5,529 nucleotides of DNA from Ramlibacter sp. (GTDB lineage: Bacteria > Pseudomonadota > Gammaproteobacteria > Burkholderiales > Burkholderiaceae), in assembly GCA_014376915.1 (NCBI GenBank), contig JACMQP010000238.1, positions 1 to 5,529 of the forward strand, given 5' to 3'. Below, one piece after another: positions 1-5,186 of the stretch (positions are counted from its first letter, which is position 1; each line of letters begins with the position of its first letter). Under the pieces are notes generated by a model that was given only the letters and a program-made list of their open reading frames with translations, had not been told where the DNA came from and made no database searches. Position numbers and translations under genes: made by a program.

Positions 1-246
1 GATGTAGAACTGGCTGCCGCCTTCCCTGGCCACCCCGTCGACCAGGCCGATGAGCGTTGACAGGTGCGCCGGCTGCGCCGTTTCCTGCGTGGCGCCGAAG
101 CGGCAGTCGAAGTCCCAGTAGTCGGCGCCGGCCGGCAATTCACGCCGGCGTTCGCGCTTTACGTACTTGCGCAGCTCGTGCTTGATGGCGTCGAGCAGCC
201 GGTCGGTGTTCTTGCCTTCGGCCGTGAGTTGGTAGGTCTTTTTCAT
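1..246 (-). CDS. DUF6172 family protein (3' end cut by window edge)
   Basis: The reading frame starts at the ATG at 246 and stays open to base 1, giving 82 residues with the C-terminus outside the window. It begins [13 protein letters not shown], followed by a basic stretch [14 protein letters not shown] (about residues 25-38) and then [11 protein letters not shown] (about 39-49). From memory this arrangement is typical of DUF6172, a family of small proteins of about 90-100 residues common in proteobacteria and of unknown function, so only a short tail should be missing. There is no signal peptide or membrane segment, so it should be cytoplasmic; the Lys/Arg-rich centre could bind nucleic acid, but that is a guess. 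The start lies 12 bases after the stop of the upstream gene and has only a weak GGA-like ribosome-binding site, which suggests co-transcription and perhaps translational coupling. The family call is fairly sure; function is unknown. Confidence 0.8.
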   Translation of the reverse strand, partial: MKKTYQLTAEGKNTDRLLDAIKHELRKYVKRERRRELPAGADYWDFDCRFGATQETAQPAHLSTLIGLVDGVAREGGSQFYI

Positions 247-258
247 TGCGTTGTCCGA

Positions 259-561
259 TCAGAAAGCGATTTCGTACATCGCGTCGCCCATGTAGCGGTT
301 GGGGCCGAAAGCGGCGGCCACCGCGGCGGTCTCGGCCGCCTGCCACTGTTCGAAGATGGCGCGCTCGGCGTCGCTCAGGGCCTCCAGGTCCGGGGTTTCG
401 CCGTAGCTGTGGACGATGCGCAGGTAGGCGGTGTACGCCGGACCGACCAGGCTCGCGTCGCCCAGCGTTTCTTCGAGGGCCTGGCGAAAGCGCTGCTCGG
501 CCTGCTGGTGCTGGAGGTCCGACGCGCCGTCGGCGTCGTAAAGCGTGAGCGAATAGGGCAT
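259..561 (-). CDS. Conserved-looking hypothetical protein, 100 aa
   Basis: A complete 100-residue frame from ATG (561) to TGA (259-261). I do not recognise a named domain. The protein is acidic and probably mostly helical, with a central segment [19 protein letters not shown] (about residues 43-61) and an Ala-rich helix before the C-terminal [15 protein letters not shown]. It has no signal peptide, membrane helix or cysteine. It is judged real because it has protein-like composition, good third-position GC bias in this frame, and sits 12 bases upstream of the DUF6172 gene on the same strand; overlapping frames here are Arg/Pro-rich shadows. No strong Shine-Dalgarno sequence is visible before the ATG. 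The two genes probably form one transcript whose promoter lies in 562-732. Being next to DUF6172 does not tell what it does. Confidence 0.7.
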   Translation of the reverse strand: MPYSLTLYDADGASDLQHQQAEQRFRQALEETLGDASLVGPAYTAYLRIVHSYGETPDLEALSDAERAIFEQWQAAETAAVAAAFGPNRYMGDAMYEIAF

Positions 562-635
562 GACGCTTCGAGCTTAACGCCTGCGCCCGAACCGCCGACC
601 GGACGGCTGCCAGCAATGTTGAGCCAAATCGTGCA

Positions 636-647
636 ACAATCCATTGT
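636..647. repeat. Inverted repeat ACAAT-N2-ATTGT (putative operator half 1)
   Basis: Perfect 5-bp arms around a CC spacer. Together with the repeat at 658-669, built from the same two five-base words in the opposite order, it forms a candidate pair of operators for a dimeric HTH regulator (MarR- or TetR-like sites are often this compact). No regulator gene lies in the window. Confidence 0.4.
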
Positions 648-657
648 CGCCAATTCA

Positions 658-669
658 ATTGTTCACAAT
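658..669. repeat. Inverted repeat ATTGT-N2-ACAAT (putative operator half 2)
   Basis: Perfect 5-bp arms around a TC spacer, centred 22 bp from the repeat at 636-647. It lies 63 bases before the hydrolase start and overlaps the weak minus-strand -35-like box TTGATT (672-667), a position that would suit a repressor or a divergent activator. Confidence 0.4.
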
Positions 670-715
670 CAACTTGCCGACAAATGCCTTTCAATTGACC
701 CGTCAAACCCAAGCC

Positions 716-723
716 AGGAAAGA
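716..723 (+). promoter_or_regulatory. Ribosome-binding site fixing the hydrolase start
   Basis: AGGAAAGA lies 9 bases before the ATG at 733. It decides the start: the frame is open much further upstream (to a GTG at 64), but that extension runs antisense to the two minus-strand genes and has no comparable Shine-Dalgarno, and only the 733 start puts the Tat signal at the N-terminus. Confidence 0.7.
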
Positions 724-732
724 TCCGATCCC

Positions 733-1713
733 ATGTCCAAGTCTCCGGAAATCGCAGTTGGCAACTCCCGCCGCAGCGTCCTGTTCAACGCGGCCGCCGT
801 TGCCGCCGGTGGCGTTGCCGCAGTCAGCGGCAACGCCGCGCACGCCCAGAATGCGAGCCAGCCGAAAGCCGGCCGCGCGCAGCACGGCAACATGATCACC
901 ATGAAAGATGGCGCGCAAATCTTTTTCAAGGAATGGGGCACCGGCGCGAACACCGTGGTTTTCAGCCATGGCTGGCCGCTCAATTCCGATGCCTGGGAAG
1001 ATCAGATGATGTTCCTGGCCGCCAACGGCCTGCGCTGCATCGCGCATGACCGTCGGGGCCATGGCCGCTCCAGCCAGCCCTGGGACGGGAACGACATGGA
1101 CACCTATGCCGACGATCTGGCGACCGTGATGAATACCCTGAACGTCAGAAATGCAATGTTGGTCGGGCACTCCACGGGCGGCGGCGAAGTCGCCCGCTAC
1201 ATCGGCCGCCACGGTCAGTCGAGGGTGTCTAAAGCCGTGCTGGTGGGTTCTGTCACGCCCCTCATGCTGAAGACCGCGAACAATCCGGAAGGCGCTCCGA
1301 TCAGCGTTTTCGACGGCATTCGCACGGGCGTTCAAGCCGACCGCGCACAGTTCTTCAAGGACCTGACGACACCGTTTTTCGGCTTCAACCGCAGCGGCGT
1401 GAAAGACTCGCAGGGCGTGCGCGACACCTTCCTGATGCAGGGCTTGATGACCGGTCTGCGGGGCGCGTATGAATGCATCAAGCAGTTCTCGGAAACCGAC
1501 TTCACGCAAGACCTCCGCAAGATCACCGTCCCCACGCTGATCGTGCACGGAGACGACGATCAGATCGTCCCGATCACTGCGTCGGCCATTGCCGCATCGA
1601 AAATCCTCAAGAACAGCCGCCTTGCGATTTACAAGGGTGCACCGCACGCGATTCCGCAGATGAACAAGGACAAGCTCAACGCCGACCTGCTGGCGTTCGC
1701 CCGCCAGGCCTGA
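733..1713 (+). CDS. Tat-exported alpha/beta hydrolase, cofactor-free haloperoxidase/esterase type
   Basis: The protein has 326 residues. A twin-arginine signal is visible at the N-terminus: SRRSVLF (12-18), an Ala/Val/Gly-rich segment (20-33) and a likely cut after AHA (36-38), so the folded enzyme should be exported to the periplasm. The mature part is a single alpha/beta-hydrolase domain with [10 protein letters not shown] (79-88, oxyanion-hole region), [10 protein letters not shown] (104-113), the nucleophile elbow [12 protein letters not shown] (145-156, Ser147), HGDDDQIVP (272-280, Asp276) and PHA (304-306, His305). The Ser-Asp-His spacing matches the bacterial non-haem chloro/bromoperoxidase group, enzymes that act mainly as esterases and, with a carboxylic acid and peroxide, as perhydrolases. 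Family members are usually about 275 residues and lack export signals; the extra length here is the signal peptide and linker. The natural substrate cannot be read from sequence. Its last 38 bases overlap the convergent DUF3820 gene. Confidence 0.88.
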   Translation: MSKSPEIAVGNSRRSVLFNAAAVAAGGVAAVSGNAAHAQNASQPKAGRAQHGNMITMKDGAQIFFKEWGTGANTVVFSHGWPLNSDAWEDQMMFLAANGLRCIAHDRRGHGRSSQPWDGNDMDTYADDLATVMNTLNVRNAMLVGHSTGGGEVARYIGRHGQSRVSKAVLVGSVTPLMLKTANNPEGAPISVFDGIRTGVQADRAQFFKDLTTPFFGFNRSGVKDSQGVRDTFLMQGLMTGLRGAYECIKQFSETDFTQDLRKITVPTLIVHGDDDQIVPITASAIAASKILKNSRLAIYKGAPHAIPQMNKDKLNADLLAFARQA

Positions 1714-1924
1714 TTCGCAGCGGGCCCAGCAGCGCCGACAGGCCGTTGTGATCGATCTCGTGCATCAGCGCCAGCAGCCGGCCCAGTTCGCCCGAGGGGA
1801 AGCCCTCGCGGGCGAACCAGTTCAGGTAGTTGCCCGGCAGGTCGGCCAGCACGCAGCCCTTGTGCTTGCCGAACGGCATTTCCATGGTCACAAGCTTCTG
1901 CAACGAATCGGAATCCATCGTCAT
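1676..1924 (-). CDS. DUF3820 family protein (QSregVF_b type)
   Basis: An 82-residue protein containing MPFGKHKG (16-23), LADLP (26-30), YLNWF (33-37) and [17 protein letters not shown] (41-57). These are the signature blocks of DUF3820, listed in Pfam, as I recall, as a putative quorum-sensing-regulated virulence factor family; the biochemical role is unknown. It has no signal peptide. The start is ambiguous: ATG at 1924 (5 bases after the stop of the SUI1 gene) or the in-frame ATG at 1918. Neither has a clear Shine-Dalgarno, so translation is probably coupled to the upstream gene. Family similarity appears to end near residue 69. The last dozen residues ([12 protein letters not shown]) come from DNA that on the other strand encodes the end of the hydrolase, so this tail is probably a by-product of a lost or moved stop codon. 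Confidence 0.85.
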   Translation of the reverse strand: MTMDSDSLQKLVTMEMPFGKHKGCVLADLPGNYLNWFAREGFPSGELGRLLALMHEIDHNGLSALLGPLRIRPGGRTPAGRR

Positions 1925-1929
1925 GCCGG

Positions 1930-2289
1930 TCAGCCGCCGGCTCGCTTCACGTTGTGGCCACGGGCCTTGAGCAATTCGACAACCCGGTCGGCGTGATCGC
2001 CCTGCACCTCGATCACGCCGTCCTTGGCCGTGCCGCCGCTGCCGCACGACGTCCGCAACTGCCTGCCCAGCTCGGCGAGTTCTTGGGGCGACAGCGCCAC
2101 GCCCCGCACCACGGTGACCGCCTTGCCGCCGCGGCCTTTGGTCTCGCGTGAAACGCGCACCACACCGTCACCCTTCGGCACCACGGCGCGCTTGCAACTG
2201 CACTGCGCCACCGGGTTGCGGCACACCGGGCACATGCGTCCGGCCTCGGTCGAATAGACCAGCCCGCCGGTCGTTCCCTCGTTCTTCAT
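1930..2289 (-). CDS. yciH: SUI1/YciH-family translation initiation factor-like protein with Cys cluster
   Basis: A 119-residue protein. Residues 10-16 (LVYSTEA) and 38-119, including PKGDGVVRV, the SCGSGGTAKDGVIEVQGDH block (81-99) and the terminal VKRAGG, match the SUI1 fold of bacterial YciH. YciH is the bacterial relative of eukaryotic eIF1 and can influence fidelity of initiation-complex assembly at the small ribosomal subunit. Unlike E. coli YciH as I remember it, this protein carries four cysteines, CPVC (20-23) and CSC (30-32), that could form a small zinc site. The ATG at 2289 is preceded by GCGGGGC, which is also the 3' arm of a hairpin. The gene lies 27 bases after trxC and 5 bases before the DUF3820 start, so the three are very likely one operon. 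The family call is strong; the in vivo role of bacterial SUI1 proteins is still poorly settled. Confidence 0.92.
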   Translation of the reverse strand: MKNEGTTGGLVYSTEAGRMCPVCRNPVAQCSCKRAVVPKGDGVVRVSRETKGRGGKAVTVVRGVALSPQELAELGRQLRTSCGSGGTAKDGVIEVQGDHADRVVELLKARGHNVKRAGG

Positions 2290-2293
2290 CGTT

Positions 2294-2312
2294 GCCCCGC
2301 TTTCAACGGGGC
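2294..2312 (-). promoter_or_regulatory. Hairpin covering the SUI1 gene's ribosome-binding region
   Basis: On the transcript the arms GCCCCG and CGGGGC (6 perfect GC-rich pairs, 7-base loop) sit between the trxC stop (2317) and the SUI1 start (2289). The 3' arm contains the only G-rich Shine-Dalgarno-like stretch, ending 4 bases before the ATG. No U-tract follows, so it is a poor intrinsic terminator; masking of the ribosome-binding site, opened by ribosomes finishing trxC, fits better. The hairpin is seen in the sequence; its function is inferred. Confidence 0.45.
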
Positions 2313-2316
2313 GAGC

Positions 2317-2760
2317 TTAACCGGGCAAGTGCGACCGGGCCCAGCGCACGATGTCGGCCGGGTTGGTCATCGCGCCGGGCTGGCGCGCCACCTCGCGGCC
2401 GCCGACGAACAGCGCCAGCGTCGGGATGCTGCGGATGTTCAGGCGCGCGCCCAGGTTCTGCGCTTGCTCGGTATTGACCTTGACCACCCGCATCTGCGGC
2501 TCCAGCTGAGCCGCGGCCTGCTCGTAGGCCGGCGCCATCATCCGGCACGGTCCGCACCACGGCGCCCAGAAATCGACCAGCACCGGGATCTGATCGCGGG
2601 CGATGTGCTTGTCGAAAGCCGCTTCGTCCAGGGTCGCCGGATGGCCGTCGAAGAGTGTCTGCTTGCACTGGCCGCAATCCGGCGCGCTGCCGAGCTGGTC
2701 GGCGCGGACCCGGTTGGTGGTTTGGCAGTGGGGGCAGACGACGTGCAAGGATTCGCTCAT
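2317..2760 (-). CDS. trxC: Thioredoxin 2 (TrxC)
   Basis: A 147-residue protein with the two-part structure of TrxC. The N-terminal zinc site is formed by CPHC (9-12) and CGQC (29-32). The thioredoxin domain follows, with FWAPWCGPC (64-72; redox cysteines 69 and 72) and the cis-proline loop RSIPT (110-114). Length and motif order match E. coli thioredoxin 2 (about 139 residues). It reduces protein disulfides in the cytoplasm, usually with electrons from thioredoxin reductase, and TrxC in enterobacteria is induced by oxidative stress through OxyR; no OxyR site is claimed here. The ATG at 2760 has a GGAAG ribosome-binding site (2769-2765) 4 bases upstream. It heads the trxC–SUI1–DUF3820 operon and is divergent from the small gene at 2846. 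Confidence 0.96.
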   Translation of the reverse strand: MSESLHVVCPHCQTTNRVRADQLGSAPDCGQCKQTLFDGHPATLDEAAFDKHIARDQIPVLVDFWAPWCGPCRMMAPAYEQAAAQLEPQMRVVKVNTEQAQNLGARLNIRSIPTLALFVGGREVARQPGAMTNPADIVRWARSHLPG

Positions 2761-2791
2761 GATGCTTCCAAACTAGGGGCAGGCGCCGACT

Positions 2792-2821
2792 TTGCAAGTC
2801 CGGCCGGCACTTGGGTACATT
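2792..2821 (+). promoter_or_regulatory. Candidate sigma70 promoter for the 75-aa gene
   Basis: TTGCAA (2792-2797) and TACATT (2816-2821) are separated by 18 bases, each matching 4 of 6 consensus positions, with the start codon 24 bases after the -10 box and room for a leader carrying the AAGGAA ribosome-binding site (2835-2840). It lies in the 85-base gap between the divergent trxC and the small gene. Prediction by eye only. Confidence 0.4.
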
Positions 2822-2845
2822 GGCTCATCGAGACAAGGAAACAGC

Positions 2846-3073
2846 ATGGCGCGTGCAAACGAATGGTCGAACAAGGTCCTGGCACTGGTCAAGGGCGGCA
2901 ATACCGCGGCGGCGATCGCCCAGATCAAGGTCGCCCCCAGCGTCAAGGACCTGCAGCACCTGCAGGCCGCGCTGGCCGCCGCCGGCCTGGCCGGCCGCTG
3001 GCGCGAGCTCGATTCGGCCGTGGTCGACAACCTGGCGCTGCTGTCGGCACCGCGGCTGCACCGCTCGCCCTGA
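2846..3073 (+). CDS. Small hypothetical protein, 75 aa
   Basis: The frame opens at ATG 2846, chosen over an earlier in-frame start because AAGGAA (2835-2840) sits 5 bases before it. The 75 residues begin MARANEWSNKVLALVKGG and are mostly helical, with KVAPSVKDLQHLQAALAAAG (about 28-47) and a polar end SAPRLHRSP. The alternation of small and leucine residues in two or three helices is reminiscent of a single TPR-like hairpin pair, but I do not recognise a named family. It has no signal peptide or cysteine. Codon use is typical of the window and the frame has a good promoter and ribosome-binding site, so it is probably real. It is 85 bases upstream of the RsbQ-like hydrolase on the same strand and may be co-transcribed with it. 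Confidence 0.65.
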   Translation: MARANEWSNKVLALVKGGNTAAAIAQIKVAPSVKDLQHLQAALAAAGLAGRWRELDSAVVDNLALLSAPRLHRSP

Positions 3074-3158
3074 GCGCTAGGGAGATGACTTAGCGCCCCG
3101 TCCACCGGGCCAGCTAGCATCGCTCCAGCATGAGCCACGCAGCAGCCCCAGGAACAGA

Positions 3159-4031
3159 TTGAACGCCGACGCCCTTCCGCCCGAGCAGGCCGGCGTCCTG
3201 CGTCGCAACAAGGTCGTCGTCCACGGCAATGACCGGGGCAAGCCCGCGCTGGTGTTTGTCAACGGCTTCGGCTGCGACCAGAGCGTTTGGCGCTCGCTGG
3301 CACCACAGTTCGCCGCCGACCACCGCCTCGTGCTGTTCGACCACGCCGGCATCGGTCGCTCGCAACTCTCGGTCACCAACGCCACCCGCTACGCCAGCCT
3401 GCAAGGCTACGCCGACGACCTGCTGGAGGTGTGCGAGGCCACCGGCGCGCAGGACGCGGTGCTGGTCGGGCACTCGGTGGGCGCCATCATCGGAATGCTG
3501 GCGTCGATCCGGTGGCCTGCCGCTTTCCGCGAGCTGGTCATGATCGCGCCGTCGCCCTGTTACCTCAACGACGGCAGCTACCTGGGCGGCTTCGAGCGGC
3601 AGGACCTCGACGCGCTGCTCGAAGCCATGGACATCGATTACCGGCACTGGTCGCACCAGATGGCGCCCCTGATCATGGGCAATCCGGAGCGGCCGGAGCT
3701 GGCCTGGGAACTGGAATCGAGCTTGAACCGGATCGACCCGACGGCGGCGCGGCGCTTTGCCCGCCTGAGCTTTCGCTGCGACCACCGCGCCGACCTCGAA
3801 CTCGTCAGCACGCCGACCACCATCCTGCGCTGCACCGACGACAACATGGTGCCCGACGTGGTGGGCGAGTTCATGCGCGAGGCCATCCCGGTCTGCGAGC
3901 TGGTCCAGCTGGAGGCGACCGGCCACTGCCCGCACCTGAGCGCTCCGGCCGAAGTGGCCGGCGTGCTGAGCGACCTGCTGGACCAGCGCTGGTCGCAGAC
4001 CGAACCGGCGGAGCTGGGCAGCGAGCGTTGA
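3159..4031 (+). CDS. RsbQ-like alpha/beta hydrolase (TTG start)
   Basis: A 290-residue alpha/beta hydrolase whose motifs match Bacillus RsbQ, the relative of plant KAI2/D14 receptors: VNGFGCDQSVW (34-44), LFDHAGIGRS (59-68), the elbow GHSVGAIIGMLASIR (104-118, Ser106), the lid-side block APSPCYLND-GSYLGGFE (130-146), CTDDNMVP (225-232, Asp228) and GHCPHLS (255-261, His256). The Asp-to-His spacing equals that of RsbQ. RsbQ works with the PAS-phosphatase RsbP as a sensor of energy stress, probably by hydrolysing an unknown small hydrophobic ligand; neither RsbP nor SigB is expected or seen here, so the partner is unknown. No signal peptide, so cytoplasmic. No ATG or GTG lies between the upstream in-frame stop (3078) and 3159; TTG at 3159 has AGGAA (3150-3154) 4 bases before it. 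The first 13 residues are therefore the least certain part. Confidence 0.85.
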   Translation: MNADALPPEQAGVLRRNKVVVHGNDRGKPALVFVNGFGCDQSVWRSLAPQFAADHRLVLFDHAGIGRSQLSVTNATRYASLQGYADDLLEVCEATGAQDAVLVGHSVGAIIGMLASIRWPAAFRELVMIAPSPCYLNDGSYLGGFERQDLDALLEAMDIDYRHWSHQMAPLIMGNPERPELAWELESSLNRIDPTAARRFARLSFRCDHRADLELVSTPTTILRCTDDNMVPDVVGEFMREAIPVCELVQLEATGHCPHLSAPAEVAGVLSDLLDQRWSQTEPAELGSER

Positions 4032-4046
4032 GGCCCTGGGTCGGGA

Positions 4047-4079
4047 GCCGGTCCGCATCGGCGGCCGCGGCGGGCCGGT
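4047..4079. terminator. GC-rich hairpin between convergent genes
   Basis: The 75-base gap between the RsbQ-like gene and the first Bug gene holds a stem pairing 4047-4056 with 4070-4079 (10 pairs, two of them G-U on the plus-strand RNA) around a 13-base loop. There is no T-tract on either side, so it is not a standard intrinsic terminator; it may still slow polymerase or protect 3' ends of the two convergent transcripts. Confidence 0.35.
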
Positions 4080-4106
4080 ACGTTGCAGCAGGTGCCGATG
4101 AGGCGG

Positions 4107-5090
4107 TCAGTCGGCCTTGGCGCCGGATTCCTTCACGACGCGGGCCCATTTGACGGTCTCCGCCTGGATCAGGCTGGCCAGCGCTTCGGGGCTGGCTGGC
4201 GCCGGATCGAGGCCCAGCGTGGCCAGCTTCTCCTTCACGTCCGGCATGGCCAGCACCTTCGCCGTCTCGGCGTTGATCTTCAGCTGCACCTCGCGCGGCA
4301 TGCCGGCCGGCCCGAGCAGCGCGAACCACGAGGTGGCCTCGAACTGCGGCAGGCCGGATTCGGCGATGGTCGGGATGCTGGGCGCAGCCGGCGACCGGGT
4401 GGCGCTGGTCACGGCGATTGCACGCACGTCGCCCGATTTCACCAGCGGCAGCACCGACGGCATGTTGTCGAAGATCATGGTGATGCGCCCGCCCAGCAGG
4501 TCCGGCACGGCCTGGGCCCGGCCCTTGTACGGAATGTGCTGCATCTTGACGCCAGCCAGCGTGTTGAACAGCTCGCCCGACAGGTGGATCGACGTGCCAC
4601 TGCCGGACGAGCCGAAGGTCAGCGGCTCCTTCTTCGCCAGCTCGATCAGCTCCTTCACGTTTTTCGCCGGCACCGTGTTGTTCACCACCAGCAGGTTGGG
4701 CGTGGAGGCCAGGAAGGTGATCGGCGTGAAGTCCTTGACGTTGTTGTAGGGCATCTTCGCGTACAGCGACTGGTTGATCGCATGGGTGCCCACGGTGCCG
4801 ACCACCAGCGTCGAGCCGTCGGGCGCGCTCTTGGCGACGTAGTCCGCGCCCAGGTTGCCGCCGGCGCCCGGCTTGTTGTCCACCGTCACTGGCTGGCCCA
4901 GCGCCTGGCTCCACTTGTCGGCCAGCACCCGCGCCAGCGTGTCGGGCGCCCCGCCCGGCGGAAAGGTCACCACGATCTTCACCGGCCGGGTCGGCCAGGC
5001 GCCCTGGGCCTGCGCCGGCGCGGTCGCAACCAGCAAGGCCGGCGCGAGCGCCAGGAGGGGAAGCCACTGCTTGAACATCTTTCGGGCCAT
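4107..5090 (-). CDS. Bug-type (TctC) tripartite tricarboxylate solute-binding protein
   Basis: A 327-residue protein starting at ATG 5090, fixed by GGAGA (5103-5099) 8 bases upstream; an extension to 5129 would put 13 non-signal residues before the signal peptide. Residues 1-28 form a Sec signal (basic MARKMFK, hydrophobic core, AQA cut before QGAWP). The mature protein has the Bug hallmarks: FPPGGAPDTLAR (43-54), VDNKPGAGGNLGADYVAK (70-87), YNNVKDFTPI (115-124), FGSSGSGTSIHLSGELF (159-175), HIPYKG (185-190) and SGLPQFEATSWFALLGPAG. Bug proteins are two-lobed periplasmic binders of carboxylates and related small molecules, about 320-330 residues long. They deliver ligand to TctAB transporters or signal to sensor kinases, and are massively expanded in Burkholderiales, often as orphans. 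No TctA/B gene is in view; the ligand cannot be predicted. It is 79 bases downstream of a second Bug gene on the same strand. Confidence 0.95.
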   Translation of the reverse strand: MARKMFKQWLPLLALAPALLVATAPAQAQGAWPTRPVKIVVTFPPGGAPDTLARVLADKWSQALGQPVTVDNKPGAGGNLGADYVAKSAPDGSTLVVGTVGTHAINQSLYAKMPYNNVKDFTPITFLASTPNLLVVNNTVPAKNVKELIELAKKEPLTFGSSGSGTSIHLSGELFNTLAGVKMQHIPYKGRAQAVPDLLGGRITMIFDNMPSVLPLVKSGDVRAIAVTSATRSPAAPSIPTIAESGLPQFEATSWFALLGPAGMPREVQLKINAETAKVLAMPDVKEKLATLGLDPAPASPEALASLIQAETVKWARVVKESGAKAD

Positions 5091-5163
5091 GGAATGCGTC
5101 TCCGTTGTTGGATGCTGCATTCTCGCCAAAGGCCCAGCGAAAGGCCAGCCGGCCCCGCGTCTG

Positions 5164-5186
5164 GATCCCCTACCAAGTCCGGGATG
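5164..5186. repeat. Remnant of a GTCATCCCGG-type intergenic palindrome
   Basis: Read on the minus strand the segment is GTCATCCCGGACTTGG followed by TAGGGGATCCAG. It resembles the common proteobacterial intergenic repeat in which ATCCCGGA, a short loop and TCCGGGAT form a hairpin. Here the second arm is degraded, leaving only ATCCC/GGGAT (5165-5169 with 5181-5185) as paired bases. The resemblance rests on memory of such repeats; copies elsewhere in the genome cannot be checked from this window. Confidence 0.35.

Larger units (their letters stand above)
562..732. promoter_or_regulatory. Divergent intergenic promoter region with paired palindromes
   Basis: This 171-base gap separates the minus-strand hypothetical gene from the plus-strand Tat hydrolase and is visibly AT-richer (especially 625-700) than the rest of the window. 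It holds two 12-base inverted repeats, ACAAT-CC-ATTGT (636-647) and ATTGT-TC-ACAAT (658-669), with centres 22 bp apart (about two helical turns), and a palindrome TCAATTGA at 691-698. Weak sigma70-like pairs can be drawn on both strands: TTGAGC (619-624) with CATTGT (642-647) on plus, spacer 17; TTGATT (672-667) with GACAAT (648-643) on minus, spacer 18. Both overlap the palindromes, so a bound dimeric regulator could control both directions. The repeats are seen; the promoter boxes and regulation are inference. Confidence 0.5.

Noticed and set aside
64..732. In-frame upstream extension of the Tat hydrolase (223 extra residues from a GTG)
   Set aside because: It lies antisense to the DUF6172 and 100-aa genes, has no ribosome-binding site, and would bury the Tat signal; AGGAAAGA before 733 marks the true start.
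703..1647. Minus-strand open frame of 314 codons opposite the Tat hydrolase
   Set aside because: It is an Arg/Ala/Gly/His-rich shadow produced by high-GC codon bias, with no recognisable motif; the plus strand has a complete catalytic triad.
2770..2797. Divergent trxC promoter sharing the palindromic TTGCAA, with TAGTTT as -10
   Set aside because: Transcription would start almost at the trxC start codon and cut off its GGAAG ribosome-binding site; the real trxC promoter was not identified.
3068..3082. CCCT…AGGG hairpin over the stop codon of the 75-aa gene as a terminator
   Set aside because: Only five pairs including one G-U and no T-tract follow it; too weak to call.
3114..4058. Minus-strand open frame of 314 codons opposite the RsbQ-like gene
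   Set aside because: Same kind of GC-driven shadow; the equal length to the previous one is coincidence.
3871..5067. Long minus-strand frame (398 codons) overlapping the first Bug gene in another frame
   Set aside because: Low-complexity Gly/Ala/Arg frame running through both the Bug gene and the end of the RsbQ-like gene; a shadow.
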